Shown: piece by piece, positions 1-10,479 of the stretch
Numbering within the stretch: position 1 is the first letter of the stretch
Layout: the number at the start of each line of letters is the position of its first letter
NCBI GenBank assembly: GCA_934045075.1
Contig: OW203732.1
Span: 4,133,501 to 4,197,500, forward strand
DNA from: Yponomeuta sedellus
Taxonomy: Eukaryota > Arthropoda > Insecta > Lepidoptera > Yponomeutidae
Direction: 5' to 3'
DNA length: 64,000 nucleotides
The notes under the pieces: model-generated
Databases searched by the model: none
What the model saw: the letters and a program-made list of their open reading frames with translations, nothing else
What the model was told of the DNA's origin: nothing
Made by a program: the position numbers and the translations under genes

Positions 1-214
1 GGGAGCCGATTCTCGCGCATGCGAATTGAAAGCATAGACGAAAAATATTCGAAGGATTAGACATTCTTCGCATAGTTCGCAGGTTCAAAAAATGTGTAAA
101 GTACACTTTGTGCCAAAAGAGCTACTATACAATATTAAGGATTATTTAGATGACAATGAAATCTGGAATTCAAGCATGTAAAATAGATGAGTTTTGTAAA
201 ATTTGTGTTGTCGT

Positions 215-282
215 CGTCGTCGTCGTCAGGCTATACTAATCCACTGCTGGACATAGCCCTCCCCTAATGAGTACCAAAATTT
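215..282 (-). mobile_element. RTE-type 3' end fragment with GAC repeats
   Basis: On the minus strand: GGGAGGGCTATGTCCAGCAG and TATAGCCTGAC then (GAC)n at 213-228. Only the 3' terminus is present. Confidence 0.6.
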
Positions 283-322
283 GGGTAAACTCTGTTAATT
301 AAGGAATTTGAAAAGACTAAGT

Positions 323-440
323 TTGGAGTTTTTTCTCCAAAATGATCTAGATTTAGAAATGGACACCTAGTTTGACTTGTAACGTTTATTAAGCCGCAGT
401 ATCGGCGCTACTTTGAATAAAACCTTTTCATTTCATAAAA
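323..440 (+). repeat. Interspersed repeat with a copy at 62545-62670
   Basis: Both contain TTTTCTCCAAAAT, GAAATGGACACCTA, TTGTAACGTTTA and a 3' end AATAAAAC(C/G)TTTTCATTT. It is probably a retroposon 3' end. Confidence 0.62.
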
Positions 441-703
441 ATAAGATAACTCGACAGAGTCATGAGATATTTTCTCATTCGAATTCAATATAGCATACAA
501 AAATACAAAATACAAAAATATTTATTTCGTTATCAACTTAACATTAATTTTACACTGTGGTGGGGACTTCCTATTAAGTATATAGACACCTGTGCCAGAA
601 AGCCCCGCTCTTCCTATACTAGATGAAAACAGTACGTTCGGTACAAACATGACTATACTATTATATAATTTGTTTTTAACTATGAGTTAAATACATACAA
701 TTA

Positions 704-851
704 CACTATTTTTATTTTTAATGCACTAACCCGTGCTAAGGAACAAATTTAAAAACCTATTTAGAGGCACGGATACGGAGGTACGGATAGCCAGAGGTTG
801 CGGGTTCGAATCCCGGCATGGGTGAAATTTTTAGCCTCTAAATAGGTTTTT
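704..851 (+). mobile_element. Fold-back tRNA-like SINE, short form, 15-bp target duplication
   Basis: AAATACATACAATTA flanks it (689-703 and 852-866). The first 68 nt are the reverse complement of the family's 3' tail (CACTATTTTTATTTTTAATG onward). The tRNA-like half and AAATAGGTTTTT follow; the leader is absent. Confidence 0.8.
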
Positions 852-1138
852 AAATACATACAATTAATATAATTTGAAATTATTAATTACCTAATGAAGA
901 GTTTCAAGACACAATCATCCACTTTCCAACTAATAATATTTGAGTATTTTCGGAAATAAATTCATTATAATGAATAGCATGGCGTTCAGAAAACAGATTT
1001 TGGTTGTCGTTCGACTTTTTATGTACAATTCAGGTCAGGTCGTCAGACCATCTGATGGAGGGCCTGTACATATAGGTAAGCTGCGTCGTCCGGTCCGTGG
1101 ACACCAGGTCAAAACTATTTATTTAATCACGGCTAGGT

Positions 1139-1250
1139 ACAAAAAAACCCTAGGTCTTGGATGTTTACATATTTGTGACGTCGTTGTTTCACGACACAGG
1201 GTATCCTAGTGTGGGGTTAGAAGCAATGTATGTGCCTGTATGTAAATGTT
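1139..1250 (+). mobile_element. tRNA-derived SINE (family A), 3' half running into (TTACG)n
   Basis: Body from the A run and CCCTAGGTCTTGGATG to TGTATGTAAATGTTATG, then directly the pentamer array. Other 3' halves are at 17163-17205, 33855-33915 and 42755-42890. Confidence 0.7.
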
Positions 1251-1251
1251 A

Positions 1252-1423
1252 TGTTACGTTACGTTACGTTACGTTACGTTACGTTAAGTTAAGTTACGTT
1301 ACGTTACGTTACGTTACGTTACGTTACGTTACGTTACGTTACGTTACGTTACGTTAAGTTACGTTACGTTAAGTTACGTTACGTTACGTTGCGTTACGTT
1401 ACGTTACGTTACGTTATGTTATG
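1252..1423 (+). repeat. (TTACG)n microsatellite, about 170 bp
   Basis: More than 30 units of TTACG with a few TTAAG, TTGCG and TTATG variants. It extends the 3' tail of the family A SINE just before it. It differs by one base from the insect telomere repeat TTAGG but is internal. Confidence 0.9.
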
Positions 1424-1494
1424 GTATTTATTTAAATTTTTTGTTGCACTAATTACATGAGTAAATGTACATGGGCGTGCTTAATGCAAGAAGC

Positions 1495-1715
1495 AGACCA
1501 GCCCAGGGTCCCGACAGATGGGTGAAAATTGCCACTGAATGGATTGATGGGTTCCACGCGACGGGCATCGCAAACGTGGTCGGCCAAAGTGCAGACGGCG
1601 GGACGATCTCTCAACCTTGTTGCCCGGATGAGAGATGACGGCCCAAGACAGGGAGGAGTGGAAGCTCATAGGGGAGGCCTTTGCCCAGCAGTGGGCCACA
1701 AACATGGCTGACTAA
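1495..1715 (+). mobile_element. LINE ORF2 C-terminal fragment, decayed
   Basis: It has the same ending as the fragment at 38299 (DRWVKIATEWI, then REEW, AQQW remnants, GCTGACT and an A run) but needs at least two frame changes to read through. The A run at 1712-1719 marks the 3' end. Confidence 0.7.
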
Positions 1716-1719
1716 AAAA

Positions 1720-2480
1720 AGTTGAAGCTTCTAGCCAATTGTTTAATCTCATCTTTTTGACCTACTATTAATTTTATAAGAGGAACCTCATGAGCGTAGC
1801 GAGGGCACCAATAGTTCGAGAGACTAAATAAGTCTTTAACCCGAGGTAAACACTTATCATTCCGAATATAGGGAAAGTATAAACAAAACTCTACAACTCG
1901 AAAAAATAAATGAAGATCGGATTGCGGCTTTTTCGCCTTTTTCCAATGGCCGGCCAGTTATTAAGCCGTTATTCATGTTGGCGACAGACCTTTTTTATTG
2001 TTTTGTTTTGACTTCTTGTACATATTGTCTTTTTTACTTATGCCAGTTTTTTAAATTTAGTTTCTGTTCTAGTTATTAATTGTCTTGTAAAATATTGTTG
2101 AATAAACACGGATTTATAAATAAAATATTTACCTATTGTTAAAACAGAAGAGTAGGGCACCATACGGTGCTTAACAATTATTATAGAAAAAGTGTTTTTC
2201 TTAAACAAATGTTATTTTGAATAAATAGTAGAAAGTAAATTATAATACAGTTGAAAAATATACTTAAGATTATGTTATTTAAATTTTCCATCGCGCTGTA
2301 ATCGAGTGGTTGTATGGAGTTAGCTCATGGTTCAACAGAAATTTGCAAACGTTACTTTTTTCATATTTTGACAGCCACCAGTTGAAAACGATTGTATATA
2401 AAGCTGAAAATTATAATAAAGTGTCATAGATAATAAAGACCGCCAATTACTTTACGAGTATGAGTAATTAAAATAAATTA
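1720..2480. other. AT-rich interval, nothing recognised
   Basis: No open frame with family features, no clear multi-copy repeat and no hairpin longer than about 15 bp was seen. Confidence 0.4.
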
Positions 2481-2487
2481 CTGGACA

Positions 2488-2685
2488 GAATGGCAGTCGT
2501 TAAGCCATGTCAAAGGCCTTATGGGCGGCTTGATAACTTCTGACGGTAAGGCCCGCCACTGTCTTACAATCCTCCGCCAACCCGGACTTGGCCCCCGTGG
2601 TGGAGTACGGCCTAACCTTCCTGCGATGCAGGAAGAGACCCGTGCCCCAGCAGTGGGGACATACAAGGGTTGATAACGACGACGA
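2488..2685 (+). mobile_element. 5S-rRNA-like SINE, 3' half
   Basis: From GGCAGTCGTTAAGCCATGTC to GGGTTGATAACGACGACGA. The head is missing. A separate minus 3' end of the same family lies at 2795-2885. Confidence 0.72.
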
Positions 2686-2794
2686 CTGGACAGAATATTT
2701 TTTTACATTATGTGATTTTACTGATTTCCTGCCTTGTAGTGGCGTTAACCATCAGAGAATGCTCAAAGCCATATGATGATGATGATGACATCAA

Positions 2795-2885
2795 CACCTG
2801 TATGTCCCCACTGCTGGGGCACGGATTTCTTCCTGCATCGCAGGAAGGTTAGGCCATACTCCTCCACTGGGGCCAAGTCTTAGTT
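2795..2885 (-). mobile_element. 5S-rRNA-like SINE, 3' end fragment
   Basis: Minus fragment with the antisense of GTGCCCCAGCAGTGGGGACA. Together with 2488-2685 it forms an inverted pair 110 bp apart. Confidence 0.65.
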
Positions 2886-2959
2886 GCCATATGAGTAAAA
2901 TATAATTTAATTGAGTTTACTTTGCACACGGGGTTTGTATAAAGGCAAGCTTAATAATT

Positions 2960-3215
2960 AAAATCATGTCCTAGGCACTACAGCATTCGAATGGTCCCTT
3001 CACCCATCTAGTGTGAGTAAAGATGCCACTGGACGCTGTATACATTGTCTCATTACGTAGATGCAAAGGCCAATTAAAGGCTTCATAATTAATAAACTCA
3101 TGCCCCAGGCACTACAGCTTCCGAGTGGTTCCTTCAAACATCTAGTGTGAGTGAAGATGCCACTGGACGCTGTATACATTATCTCATTACGTAATACAAA
3201 GGCCAATACTAATAA
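2960..3215 (+). repeat. Two tandem copies of a 110-130 bp repeat
   Basis: Both units contain GGCACTACAGC, ATGCCACTGGACGCTGTATA and ATCTCATTACGTA/TGTCTCATTACGTA then AAAGGCCAAT. A third copy is at 62968-63090 and a minus piece at 55000-55040. It is probably a LINE or SINE 3' end. Confidence 0.72.
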
Positions 3216-3370
3216 GTATTAACATTGGTCTAGTTATGCGCACCAAATCCTAAGCGAATCGCCACGTTATACTTTTATACTTTATTGCACACGAAAAGTT
3301 TAACAGGACATTACAATAAGAAATAACACGTAAGAAGGCGAGCTTATCTCTGAAAGAGATTTCTTCACTA

Positions 3371-3785
3371 GTCTAAATTAGTATGGCATTTGAGTACGCG
3401 TAATGTTGCGGAAGGCCGATGCATTGAAACAGCTTTTGCTGCCACAGCTCAATTCACACGTTCTTTCGAACAAATCTGGACGAAACCGGATCGTATAAAA
3501 ATCGATGGGAAAAATGAGCCCTGGGAAGGAAGTCGCGGTGACTGACAGCATCCTGTTGTACTAATTGGCCGAAATTGGATTGGCTGAGAAAATCACTTCT
3601 TCACGCTCCGACCGAATTCGACTTCAACAAAAGGAAGAGACTCCCAATTCAACGCATGTCTTTTGTTTTTTATTTTTGGCTATGTGCTTTTGTTTGTTAC
3701 TTTGATAAATCCTACATCCTTTTGACACTTCTTTTTTGTTTGAAAAGTTGTAAGGTCCGATTAGTTTCATTTTAATTTCACAGTT
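3371..3785. other. Interval of apparently single-copy DNA
   Basis: No recognised repeat. It has moderate GC at 3410-3560. A 66-codon frame at 3575-3775 has no family features. Confidence 0.35.
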
Positions 3786-3950
3786 CCTTCAGTGGACAGC
3801 CTGGTGAGATATGATATGGAGGGATAAAAGTATGCCATCAAGGTGTGTTTCAAAAAACTACTTTTCTGGATGGAGAATGGAAATCTTCAGTGGATAGCCT
3901 GACGGCATATAGTATGGATAGATGAAAGTATGCCATGAAGGGTGATTATA
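3786..3950 (+). repeat. Imperfect tandem duplication, unit about 105 bp
   Basis: CAGTGGACAGCCTGGTGAGA... and CAGTGGATAGCCTGACGGCA... each continue to AAAGTATGCCAT(C/G)AAGG. Confidence 0.65.
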
Positions 3951-4219
3951 AAACAATGTAAAAGAAAGAAATAAAAAAATAAAGTCACATTTTTGAACTA
4001 AAACTTTCTTAAGCACAACACATTGTAGACTTAAACACCCGTAAGTACATCCGGACTAAAAGGCTACAGTAAAAGTCATGTTTAGAACACAAAAAAAATG
4101 TTAGTCTTTTTTTAAATTTTTTGGCACCGAGTCCAAATTTAATATTGAATATATGTTGCGCTAAATAAAAAAAAAACTATAGCTCAAGCGTTGAAAAAAT
4201 TGTATCACCCTTTAATATT

Positions 4220-4425
4220 GACTGCCTCGTTGGTCTAACAGTTAAGTCGCTTGGATATCGACCAACAAAGAGACGTAGATTCGATTCCCGCTAAAGGCCA
4301 CCGTAAATTTGTACAAGTGGCCTCAGTCTGGGTGTATTCTCATGTTTGTGACCTTGCCTGCGTTACCATAGGACAGAGTATCCTAGTTTGGGATCAGTTC
4401 AAGTGATTGTGTTGTCGTCGTCGTC
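4220..4425 (+). mobile_element. tRNA-derived SINE (family B), full length
   Basis: Head GACTGCCTCGTTGGTCTAAC with B box AGATTCGATTCCCGCT. Body GGCCTCAGTCTGGGTGTATT, end TATCCTAGTTTGGGATCAG, related to the end of family A. Minus copies lie at 12340-12505, 24318-24538 and 57300-57495. Confidence 0.72.
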
Positions 4426-4660
4426 GTCAGACTTTACTAGTCCACTGCTGGACATAGCCCTCCCCTAAAGAGCGCCACGTTGTGCTATAATAGGCCTATA
4501 ATCCCCACGCTGGGCGTGCGGGTTGGGGATCGCAGTTCGGTGGAATTGTACTGCAGGGGGCGCTGCTGCCCACCCCCCGATTTGTGTCCCTTAGTCGCCT
4601 TTTACGACACCCTCGGGAAGAATTGGGTTGGTGCTATTCTCTAGCCCGACACCACACAGT
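4411..4660 (-). mobile_element. SINE-like element with RTE-type 3' end
   Basis: Read on the minus strand it starts near GTGTGGTGTCGGGCTAGAGA, continues through a GC-rich middle (GGGTGGGCAGCAGCGCCCCC) and ends GGGCTATGTCCAGCAGTGG with GACGAC repeats. Copies with the same order lie at 14195-14445 and 29950-30220. The shared end suggests it parasitises the RTE-like LINEs. Confidence 0.65.
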
Positions 4661-5251
4661 AGATTATGTTATGCCGAAGTATTAAGAACGCAGCTCCACG
4701 CATCCCCAACTCCTGCGCATATTATCGATGTTGCAGCCTCATGAATGGCGATACCTACATTGAGCGCACAATGAGCGAATAAATTAGCCTACTTCGCATT
4801 ACGACTTTTGCTCCGACCATACTATCGAACTGGCTTGACCATTGAACAGGTCAGTTAGATTCTAGTGTGAGTTTGACGTGAATTAATGACCGTATGAAGC
4901 TTTACAGTTCAGCGTGAAACTTCTATTTCGTTTTTTTCTGATACGATGATGAGCTTCTGTTTTGTGGACTGGCATAATAGAAAAACTGTAACTGGGGAAC
5001 GAGTTATAGATATTATATTTATTTATTTGATACATTAGCAAAATGTAAATGTACAATTGACGATACGACCGCCAATTGTATAGCATTACTTAGAATTAAT
5101 AGATCATGTTTGTATTCTTTTTTCTGGTCGTGTAATAGTGTTCTCTGCCTATCTATGTATCTATTTACCTACATTGCCAGGTGTGGCACAACGCGGAAAG
5201 TTACAGGTTTCATATAAACTAGGAACAATTACTTAAAAACTTGATAGCTGT

Positions 5252-5352
5252 ATTATATTATTTTTAATGCACTAACCTGTGCTAAGGACCTAATTAGCCA
5301 GAGGTCGCGGGTTCGAGTCCCGGCATGGGTGGAATTTTAAGCCTCTAAATAG
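5252..5352 (+). mobile_element. Fold-back tRNA-like SINE, mini copy
   Basis: Arm AATGCACTAACCTGTGCTAAG joined directly to the T-arm half of the tRNA-like domain and tail, as in the copy at 704-851 but shorter. Confidence 0.62.
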
Positions 5353-5769
5353 GTATATATTCTTTAATGCAAACAGTAAATTCGAAAGATCATTACATAA
5401 AATTTGTTTCAAAGGTGAACTTATCTCTAGCAGAGATCTCTGTAATAGGTGGATAGATGTAACAAAATTATGTGTACATTTTAAACTTCAAAAACCTAAG
5501 AACATTTTACACATAAATGAGCTGAGTGAATCTGAAAATATAATAGTTGTTAGTTGGCTGAGCTATGTCTCTGACATATCAACCCAATATCTCTCACTCA
5601 CTCACACACTTTTTGTAACTCTCTATGAGTCAAAGAGTTCTAAATTATCAGATTAGATACGATTGATTTCATTATTAAGACCACAGCTAATGATGAAGAA
5701 TGTGGGGTCACAAGAGATAATGTCACCATAAAACCACTACCACCAAAGAATCTAATGGTAAAACGGGTA

Positions 5770-5945
5770 TTTTAAATAATGGATTTTTTATTAGGTAAAA
5801 CGTTATTACGTTACCGTTGTCTTGGTCACGGGTAGGCTGTAACGCTGTCAAAACGTCGGGAAATGAGGTAATTACTTTGTACGTTATAAATAATCGTGAT
5901 TAGACCCGTTTGACACGTGACTATGTATGTGTAATATATAACTAA
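5770..5945 (+). repeat. Interspersed repeat with AAACGTCGGG and ATAATCGTGATTAGACCCG
   Basis: Related copies: 23150-23260, 30345-30480, 31600-31688 and 36600-36700. Each has a (G)AAACGTCG block followed by TTTTACTTAATAAATAATCGCG-like sequence. Confidence 0.6.
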
Positions 5946-6567
5946 GTATCGCGAAACGTTAAGAAACAAATTAGCCTACGACCTATTCTCAAAGCTACTA
6001 AATATACGAAAAAAATCATAAAAATACGGAAACCGTTTCGGAGGAGCTCGATAACAAATTAATACGGTGATACGAGAATTGTATATATTACTAGCGGACC
6101 CAACAGATCTTGTTCTGCATGCAGCGCCATCTGCCGAGCTGATTTGTGAATCTAAACCATCCCGGGCGCCACCTAAACGCATATAAAAATCATTCAAATT
6201 ATCCAGCCGTTTACAGTACAGTTGAATTATATATTTAAAGAAGATAACACAAATATAAACTCATCATACACCATAAAGACGTTAGGAGCATCTAGTGATG
6301 TCGAAGATTGATTTGTGTGGCGCGTTTGTATACTACCTAATGCCTTTTCGACAGGCTATTGTATAATCATAATAATTTACTTCATGGGTGTCATGGTAAT
6401 AGTACAAGTGGTAATAATATTAATACATAATTATTGTTTTACATGAACTGTTTTAACATTATTTATCTTTGAATTGTATATTTAGTTCTATATTTCTTAT
6501 CATCATAAAAATGAACAGTGGTTAGTTATAAAGATAATAGCTGAACTCACAAACGTTTCAAAATCCT

Positions 6568-6770
6568 ATTTTGAGGCTAAAAACTCCACCCATGCCGGGA
6601 TTCGAACCCGCGACCTCTGGCTATCCGTGCCAGCGCTCTTTCCAACTGAGCTAATAAGCGACTCACCGGCATCAGTGAAATTTCGAACCTCTTTACAATA
6701 TTCTCTATATTACGTACAGGCAGCGACATCTGGCTGAAGTAATTTGCATCACTTGCAGCCCAACAAATGT
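6568..6770 (-). mobile_element. Fold-back tRNA-like SINE, leader and tRNA-like domain
   Basis: The minus copy has a tRNA-like domain at 6585-6660, then the leader up to the piece matching CAGGCAGCGACATCTGGCTG. The fold-back arm is lost. Confidence 0.7.
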
Positions 6771-6959
6771 TGTTTTGCCAATTTAATGAGCCTCCAATCT
6801 ATTCTCAGACCTACCAAACATACACAAAATGAATTCATAAAAAAATATAGGTGGAACCGATACCACGGAGGTCATTAACACAGAGATTTTTATATAGCAG
6901 AATAATATCAAGTCAATATTTATTATTAAATCAATTCCCATCGATAAGTAAACTGTTAA

Positions 6960-7330
6960 ATTGGATTGCGTTTTTTACGTGCGCTTAAATTCGAGAACCC
7001 ACATTATTTATACAGGTATGCTCCGCCATGCCAAACGGAAGTACGCGCGAGGGATTTTAATCACCTCATTACATTTTTCCGAAAGCCTCGAAACCGGAAT
7101 TGCATCGATGGGAACCGTCTTGACTTTCCCATACTGCCAGAAACGGTGCCATACAGTTGCCTTACAAATAAACGCAACCTGTAAGGTCGCGGTCTCACCT
7201 GTCAGTGGCGCACAATAGCGGCTGCGCGCGCGCGGCCTGATTTACCGCGCGATTGAACGCACGCTCGCGTGGTGTGAACAGCCCTTTATGTTCGACGCAC
7301 CGTGGTTTGTTAGCTTATATTGTGCGAGCT
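6960..7330. other. CpG-rich block without recognised repeats
   Basis: GC and CpG rise sharply at 7190-7290 (GCGGCTGCGCGCGCGCGGCC). Nothing coding is recognised. It may be regulatory DNA or an old element. Confidence 0.3.
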
Positions 7331-7453
7331 GGAATGCTGAATGGGAATGGCTTTTAAAGGAGATTCATAGGTACGTATTTTAGATAAGGTGTTGTCGGTT
7401 CTTAAATCAATTAAGGAAATATTTATTTAACACATCGGATTGGTGTCCGGCCA

Positions 7454-7825
7454 CGAAACGCTCATGGCCTAGTCAAACTGAGTGATTGGAATCAATCACT
7501 TGAGTTAAGCAACAACACTCGCGGTCTGGTCCAGGATGAGTGACCGTCCCGTGACTACTGCTAGTGGCATTTTTCCGAGCGCTTCCATGCTTCGCAAGGC
7601 ACGTTAAGTCGTTGGTGCCGGCTGCCTTGAATTGGCAGTCGTTAAGCCACGTCAGAGCCTTATGGGCGGCTTGATAACTTCTGGCGGTAAGGCCCGCCAC
7701 TGTCTTAGAATCCTCCACCAACCCGGACTTGGCCCCCGTGGTGGAGTATCGCCTAACCTTCCTGCGTCGCAGGAAGAGACCCGTGCCCCAGCAGTGGGGA
7801 CATACAAGGGTTGATATCAGTATCT
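7454..7825 (+). mobile_element. 5S-rRNA-like SINE, full length
   Basis: About 370 nt. The head carries GAGTTAAGCAACA and GGATGAGTGACCGTCCCG, matching the internal promoter half of 5S rRNA (consensus here AGTTAAGCAAC...GATGGGTGACC). The body contains CCGAGCGCTTCC and GGCACGTTAAG. The 3' end reads GTGCCCCAGCAGTGGGGACA then GGGTTGATATC. 5S-derived SINEs form a known class (SINE3). Confidence 0.78.
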
Positions 7826-7967
7826 ACATCTACTACCTTACAAAAGTAAGGCACACCAAATGGCTACCATCATTACACAGGTATATTACGCATGATGGTT
7901 CGTCATTAACTCAATCATCATTTACACTAGTATGTTTCTGGTATAGAACGTTAACATTGATCATGAT

Positions 7968-8245
7968 TATACTATTTTTAGTATAATCATGTGGGTGATA
8001 TCGTTCCGATGTAAAACCTAACTGCAAAGTAGGTAGTCGGGGCTGTAAGTGATGCAATTTGCTTAAGCCAGATGTCGCTGACTGTACGTAATACAGAGAA
8101 TAGTGTAAAGAGGTTCGAAATTTCACTGATGCCGGTGAGTCACCCATTGGCTCAATTGGTAGAGCGCTGGCACGGATAGCCAGAGGTTGCGGGTTCGAAT
8201 CCCGGCATGGGTGTAATTTTTAGCCTCTAAATAGGTTTTTAAATA
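7968..8245 (+). mobile_element. Fold-back tRNA-like SINE, complete copy with 10-bp target duplication
   Basis: TGATCATGAT flanks it at 7958-7967 and 8246-8255. The unit opens with a short hairpin (TATACTATTTTTAGTATA) and has a leader of about 170 nt. Then comes a tRNA-like domain: GGCTCAATTGGTAGAGCGC as D-arm/A box, a 5-bp anticodon stem CTGGC/GCCAG and B box GGGTTCGAATCCC. A short tail ends AAATAGGTTTTTAAATA. The tRNA-like domain sits near the 3' end, not at the 5' end as in ordinary SINEs. Confidence 0.8.
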
Positions 8246-8319
8246 TGATCATGATACAAATAAACATTGCCTTTCAAACATATTACAAATAACAAACAAA
8301 AAAATATCTGTATATGTAT

Positions 8320-8600
8320 TGTAAAGAGGTTCGAAATTTCACTGATGCCGATAAGTCGCCCATTAGCTCAGTTGGGAGAGCACTGGTATGGTTAGCCAGA
8401 AGTCACAGGTTCGATTAAGACCTATTTAGAGGCTAAATTCATAGGTGCAATTTAGCCTCTAAATAGGTTTTTAGCCTCTTAATAGGTTTTTGAAAACATC
8501 TATTCATTATACTATTTTTATTTTTAATGCACTAACCCGTTCTAAGGAACAAATTTAAAAAAAAATTTGCCTCTAAATAGGTTTTCAAACATCTATTCAT
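8320..8600 (+). mobile_element. Fold-back tRNA-like SINE, rearranged
   Basis: Leader end and tRNA-like domain (8359-8415), followed by several inverted scraps of the AAATAGGTTTTT tail and an outer arm (8508-8545). Confidence 0.6.
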
Positions 8601-8770
8601 TCAAAGTTTTGCTCTCACGGTTCATTATCTTAAGGAAAAAATGGAACGCATCTAAGATCACTTTGGTGGCCGTCCGTCTGTCTGTCAAGACTCAATGAGG
8701 TATCGAGTTTACACAAAAGCCATATATTTAGGTATACAGTCCCTTGGCGCTGTGAAAAATAAAATTTCTA

Positions 8771-8900
8771 CGATACAAGATACAATTGTTCAAGAGATTT
8801 GATGCCGTATCCAATTTGTATGTTTGAAGTCTTATTAGACTTATTAGACTTGAAACATACAAATTGGATACGGCATCAAATCTCTTGAGCTATTGTATCG
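8771..8900. repeat. Long hairpin, 50-bp arms
   Basis: Arms 8771-8831 and 8847-8900 are inverted copies (GATTTGATGCCGTATCCAAT) around CTTATTAGACTTATTA. Confidence 0.82.
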
Positions 8901-9234
8901 ATGGTACTATATTTTGTGGAAAAAAAAATTGTGTCCGATTAGGTACGATATATTGCAGTACATTTTATAATATTCAATGTTTGTGCAGCGCTACAGAAAA
9001 ATAGGTGTTCATTCAGTTGTTTATTACTGCTCATAAAACTATAGATATGTCACTTTGAAATCAAACTTCTGAATTTCAAAAAAGATACGGACGTTTACGA
9101 TACAAAAAACTTTATTTCGATAATCAAGGTAATGAAAATTCATAGGGTACTTCCCGTTGACCTAGAACTATGAAATTTGGCAAATAATATCGTCTTTACT
9201 ACAAATTTAGAAAAAAGCCTTCTTCTTTCTTCTT

Positions 9235-9482
9235 ATACTATTTTATTTTTTATTTTTAATGCACTAACCCGTGCTAAGGACAATTTTTAAAACCTATTTA
9301 GAGGCTAAAAATTCCACACATGCCGGGATTCGAACCCGCGACCTCTGGCTATCCGTGCCAGCGCTCTATCCAACTGAGCCAATGGGCGACTCAGAGGTTC
9401 GAAATTTCATGTGAGTCGCCCATTGGCTCAGTTGGATAGAGCGCTGGCACGGATAGTGCATTAAAAATAAAAATAGTATAAC
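9235..9482. mobile_element. Fold-back tRNA-like SINE, nearly palindromic copy
   Basis: The left half is the minus tRNA-like domain with tail (9258-9395). The right half is a plus domain broken at CACGGATA and joined to GTGCATTAAAAATAAAAATA. The outer arms TATACTATTTT... and ...AAAATAGTATA are inverted. Confidence 0.72.
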
Positions 9483-9916
9483 TCAACAGCATTTATAAAT
9501 ATTATTATTTAATAGTATTGCATGTTACCTTACATTTTGTAATACAAATGTCAAGGCTGATCTGCTTTCAAATGTAACTCCTGATAAAGTTGAATAAGGT
9601 CATTTCATTTTTTAAGCTTTCCTACAAAACCTTAACTTTTACGGACAAATTAGTGGAACAGCAATCAAAGCGCCTGTTGCAACTATAAAAAAATATATTT
9701 ATTTAATTATACACAAATATTGAAACACGATGCTTACAACAATTTTTATTCAATTAAAATTAAGCAAACACAATCAAATAAGCCTCAATTCTGTTAACGT
9801 TCAACCGGTGAAAGTTCCATCAAATTCCGTGGGCATATCGCGCAACTCTGACATTTCGATGACAATACAGTAACCACTGTATTTTTTAAATGATGCAGTT
9901 CAACATGCTTTTTATG

Positions 9917-10120
9917 GCGACCTCTGTGGCGTAGCGGTAGCGCATCTGCCTACCATGCAAGAGGTCCCGGGTTCGAATCCCGGCTGGGAAAAAAAAACCC
10001 CAGGTCGTGGATGTTTACAATGTTTGTGATGTCGTTGTTTCTGGTTCCCGCGACACAGGGTATCCTAGTGTGGGGCCAGAAGCAATGTATGTGCCTGTAT
10101 GTAAATGTTAGGTATGTTAT
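9917..10120 (+). mobile_element. tRNA-derived SINE (family A), full length
   Basis: The head GACCTCTGTGGCGTAGCGGT is a tRNA-like A box and GGTTCGAATCCCGG the B box. A run of A and CCCCAGGTCGTGGATG follow. The body ends TATCCTAGTGTGGGGCCAGA and TGTATGTAAATGTTA. A near-identical copy is at 20518-20715. Confidence 0.77.
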
Positions 10121-10374
10121 TAAACTTAAGGTGGAAGACGGTATTAATTAGCGCCACCAAAGGACAAAAAATTATCTTCTGTTATAATATAATATAATAT
10201 ACTTCTAATATATCTATAAGTGAAAACTTGTTATTGGCTCTCAGTAATTATTTCAAGAGCAATGTGTTTTGTTCATAGATGTAAGTTTTCCATTAATTTC
10301 GTTGTACTATGTATATTCGTAATTATTTTGTATTTGGTGTTTTTCCAGTGTACAATAAAGATCTTTTTTTATGT

Positions 10375-10476
10375 AGCCTCGATTGTGTCCCACTGCTGGG
10401 CAAAGGCCTCCCCTTTTGTCTTCCATTCCTCCCTGTTCATGGCCACTTCCTGCCAGTCCGGCAGAAAGGAATATTA
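10375..10476 (-). mobile_element. LINE 3' end fragment
   Basis: The minus strand encodes WQEVAMNREEW then EAFAQQWDT, as in the fragment at 38299. It is truncated on its 5' side within 35 codons. Confidence 0.65.
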
Positions 10477-10479
10477 TTA

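Noticed and set aside
1252..1423. Telomeric repeat or chromosome end
   Set aside because: The unit is TTACG, not TTAGG; the array is short, internal and continuous with a SINE tail.
8149..8213. A functional tRNA gene in the tRNA-like domains
   Set aside because: The cloverleaf is recognisable, but the loop lacks U33, the T-stem has a mismatch, and many copies share non-tRNA flanks and target duplications. They are retroposons.
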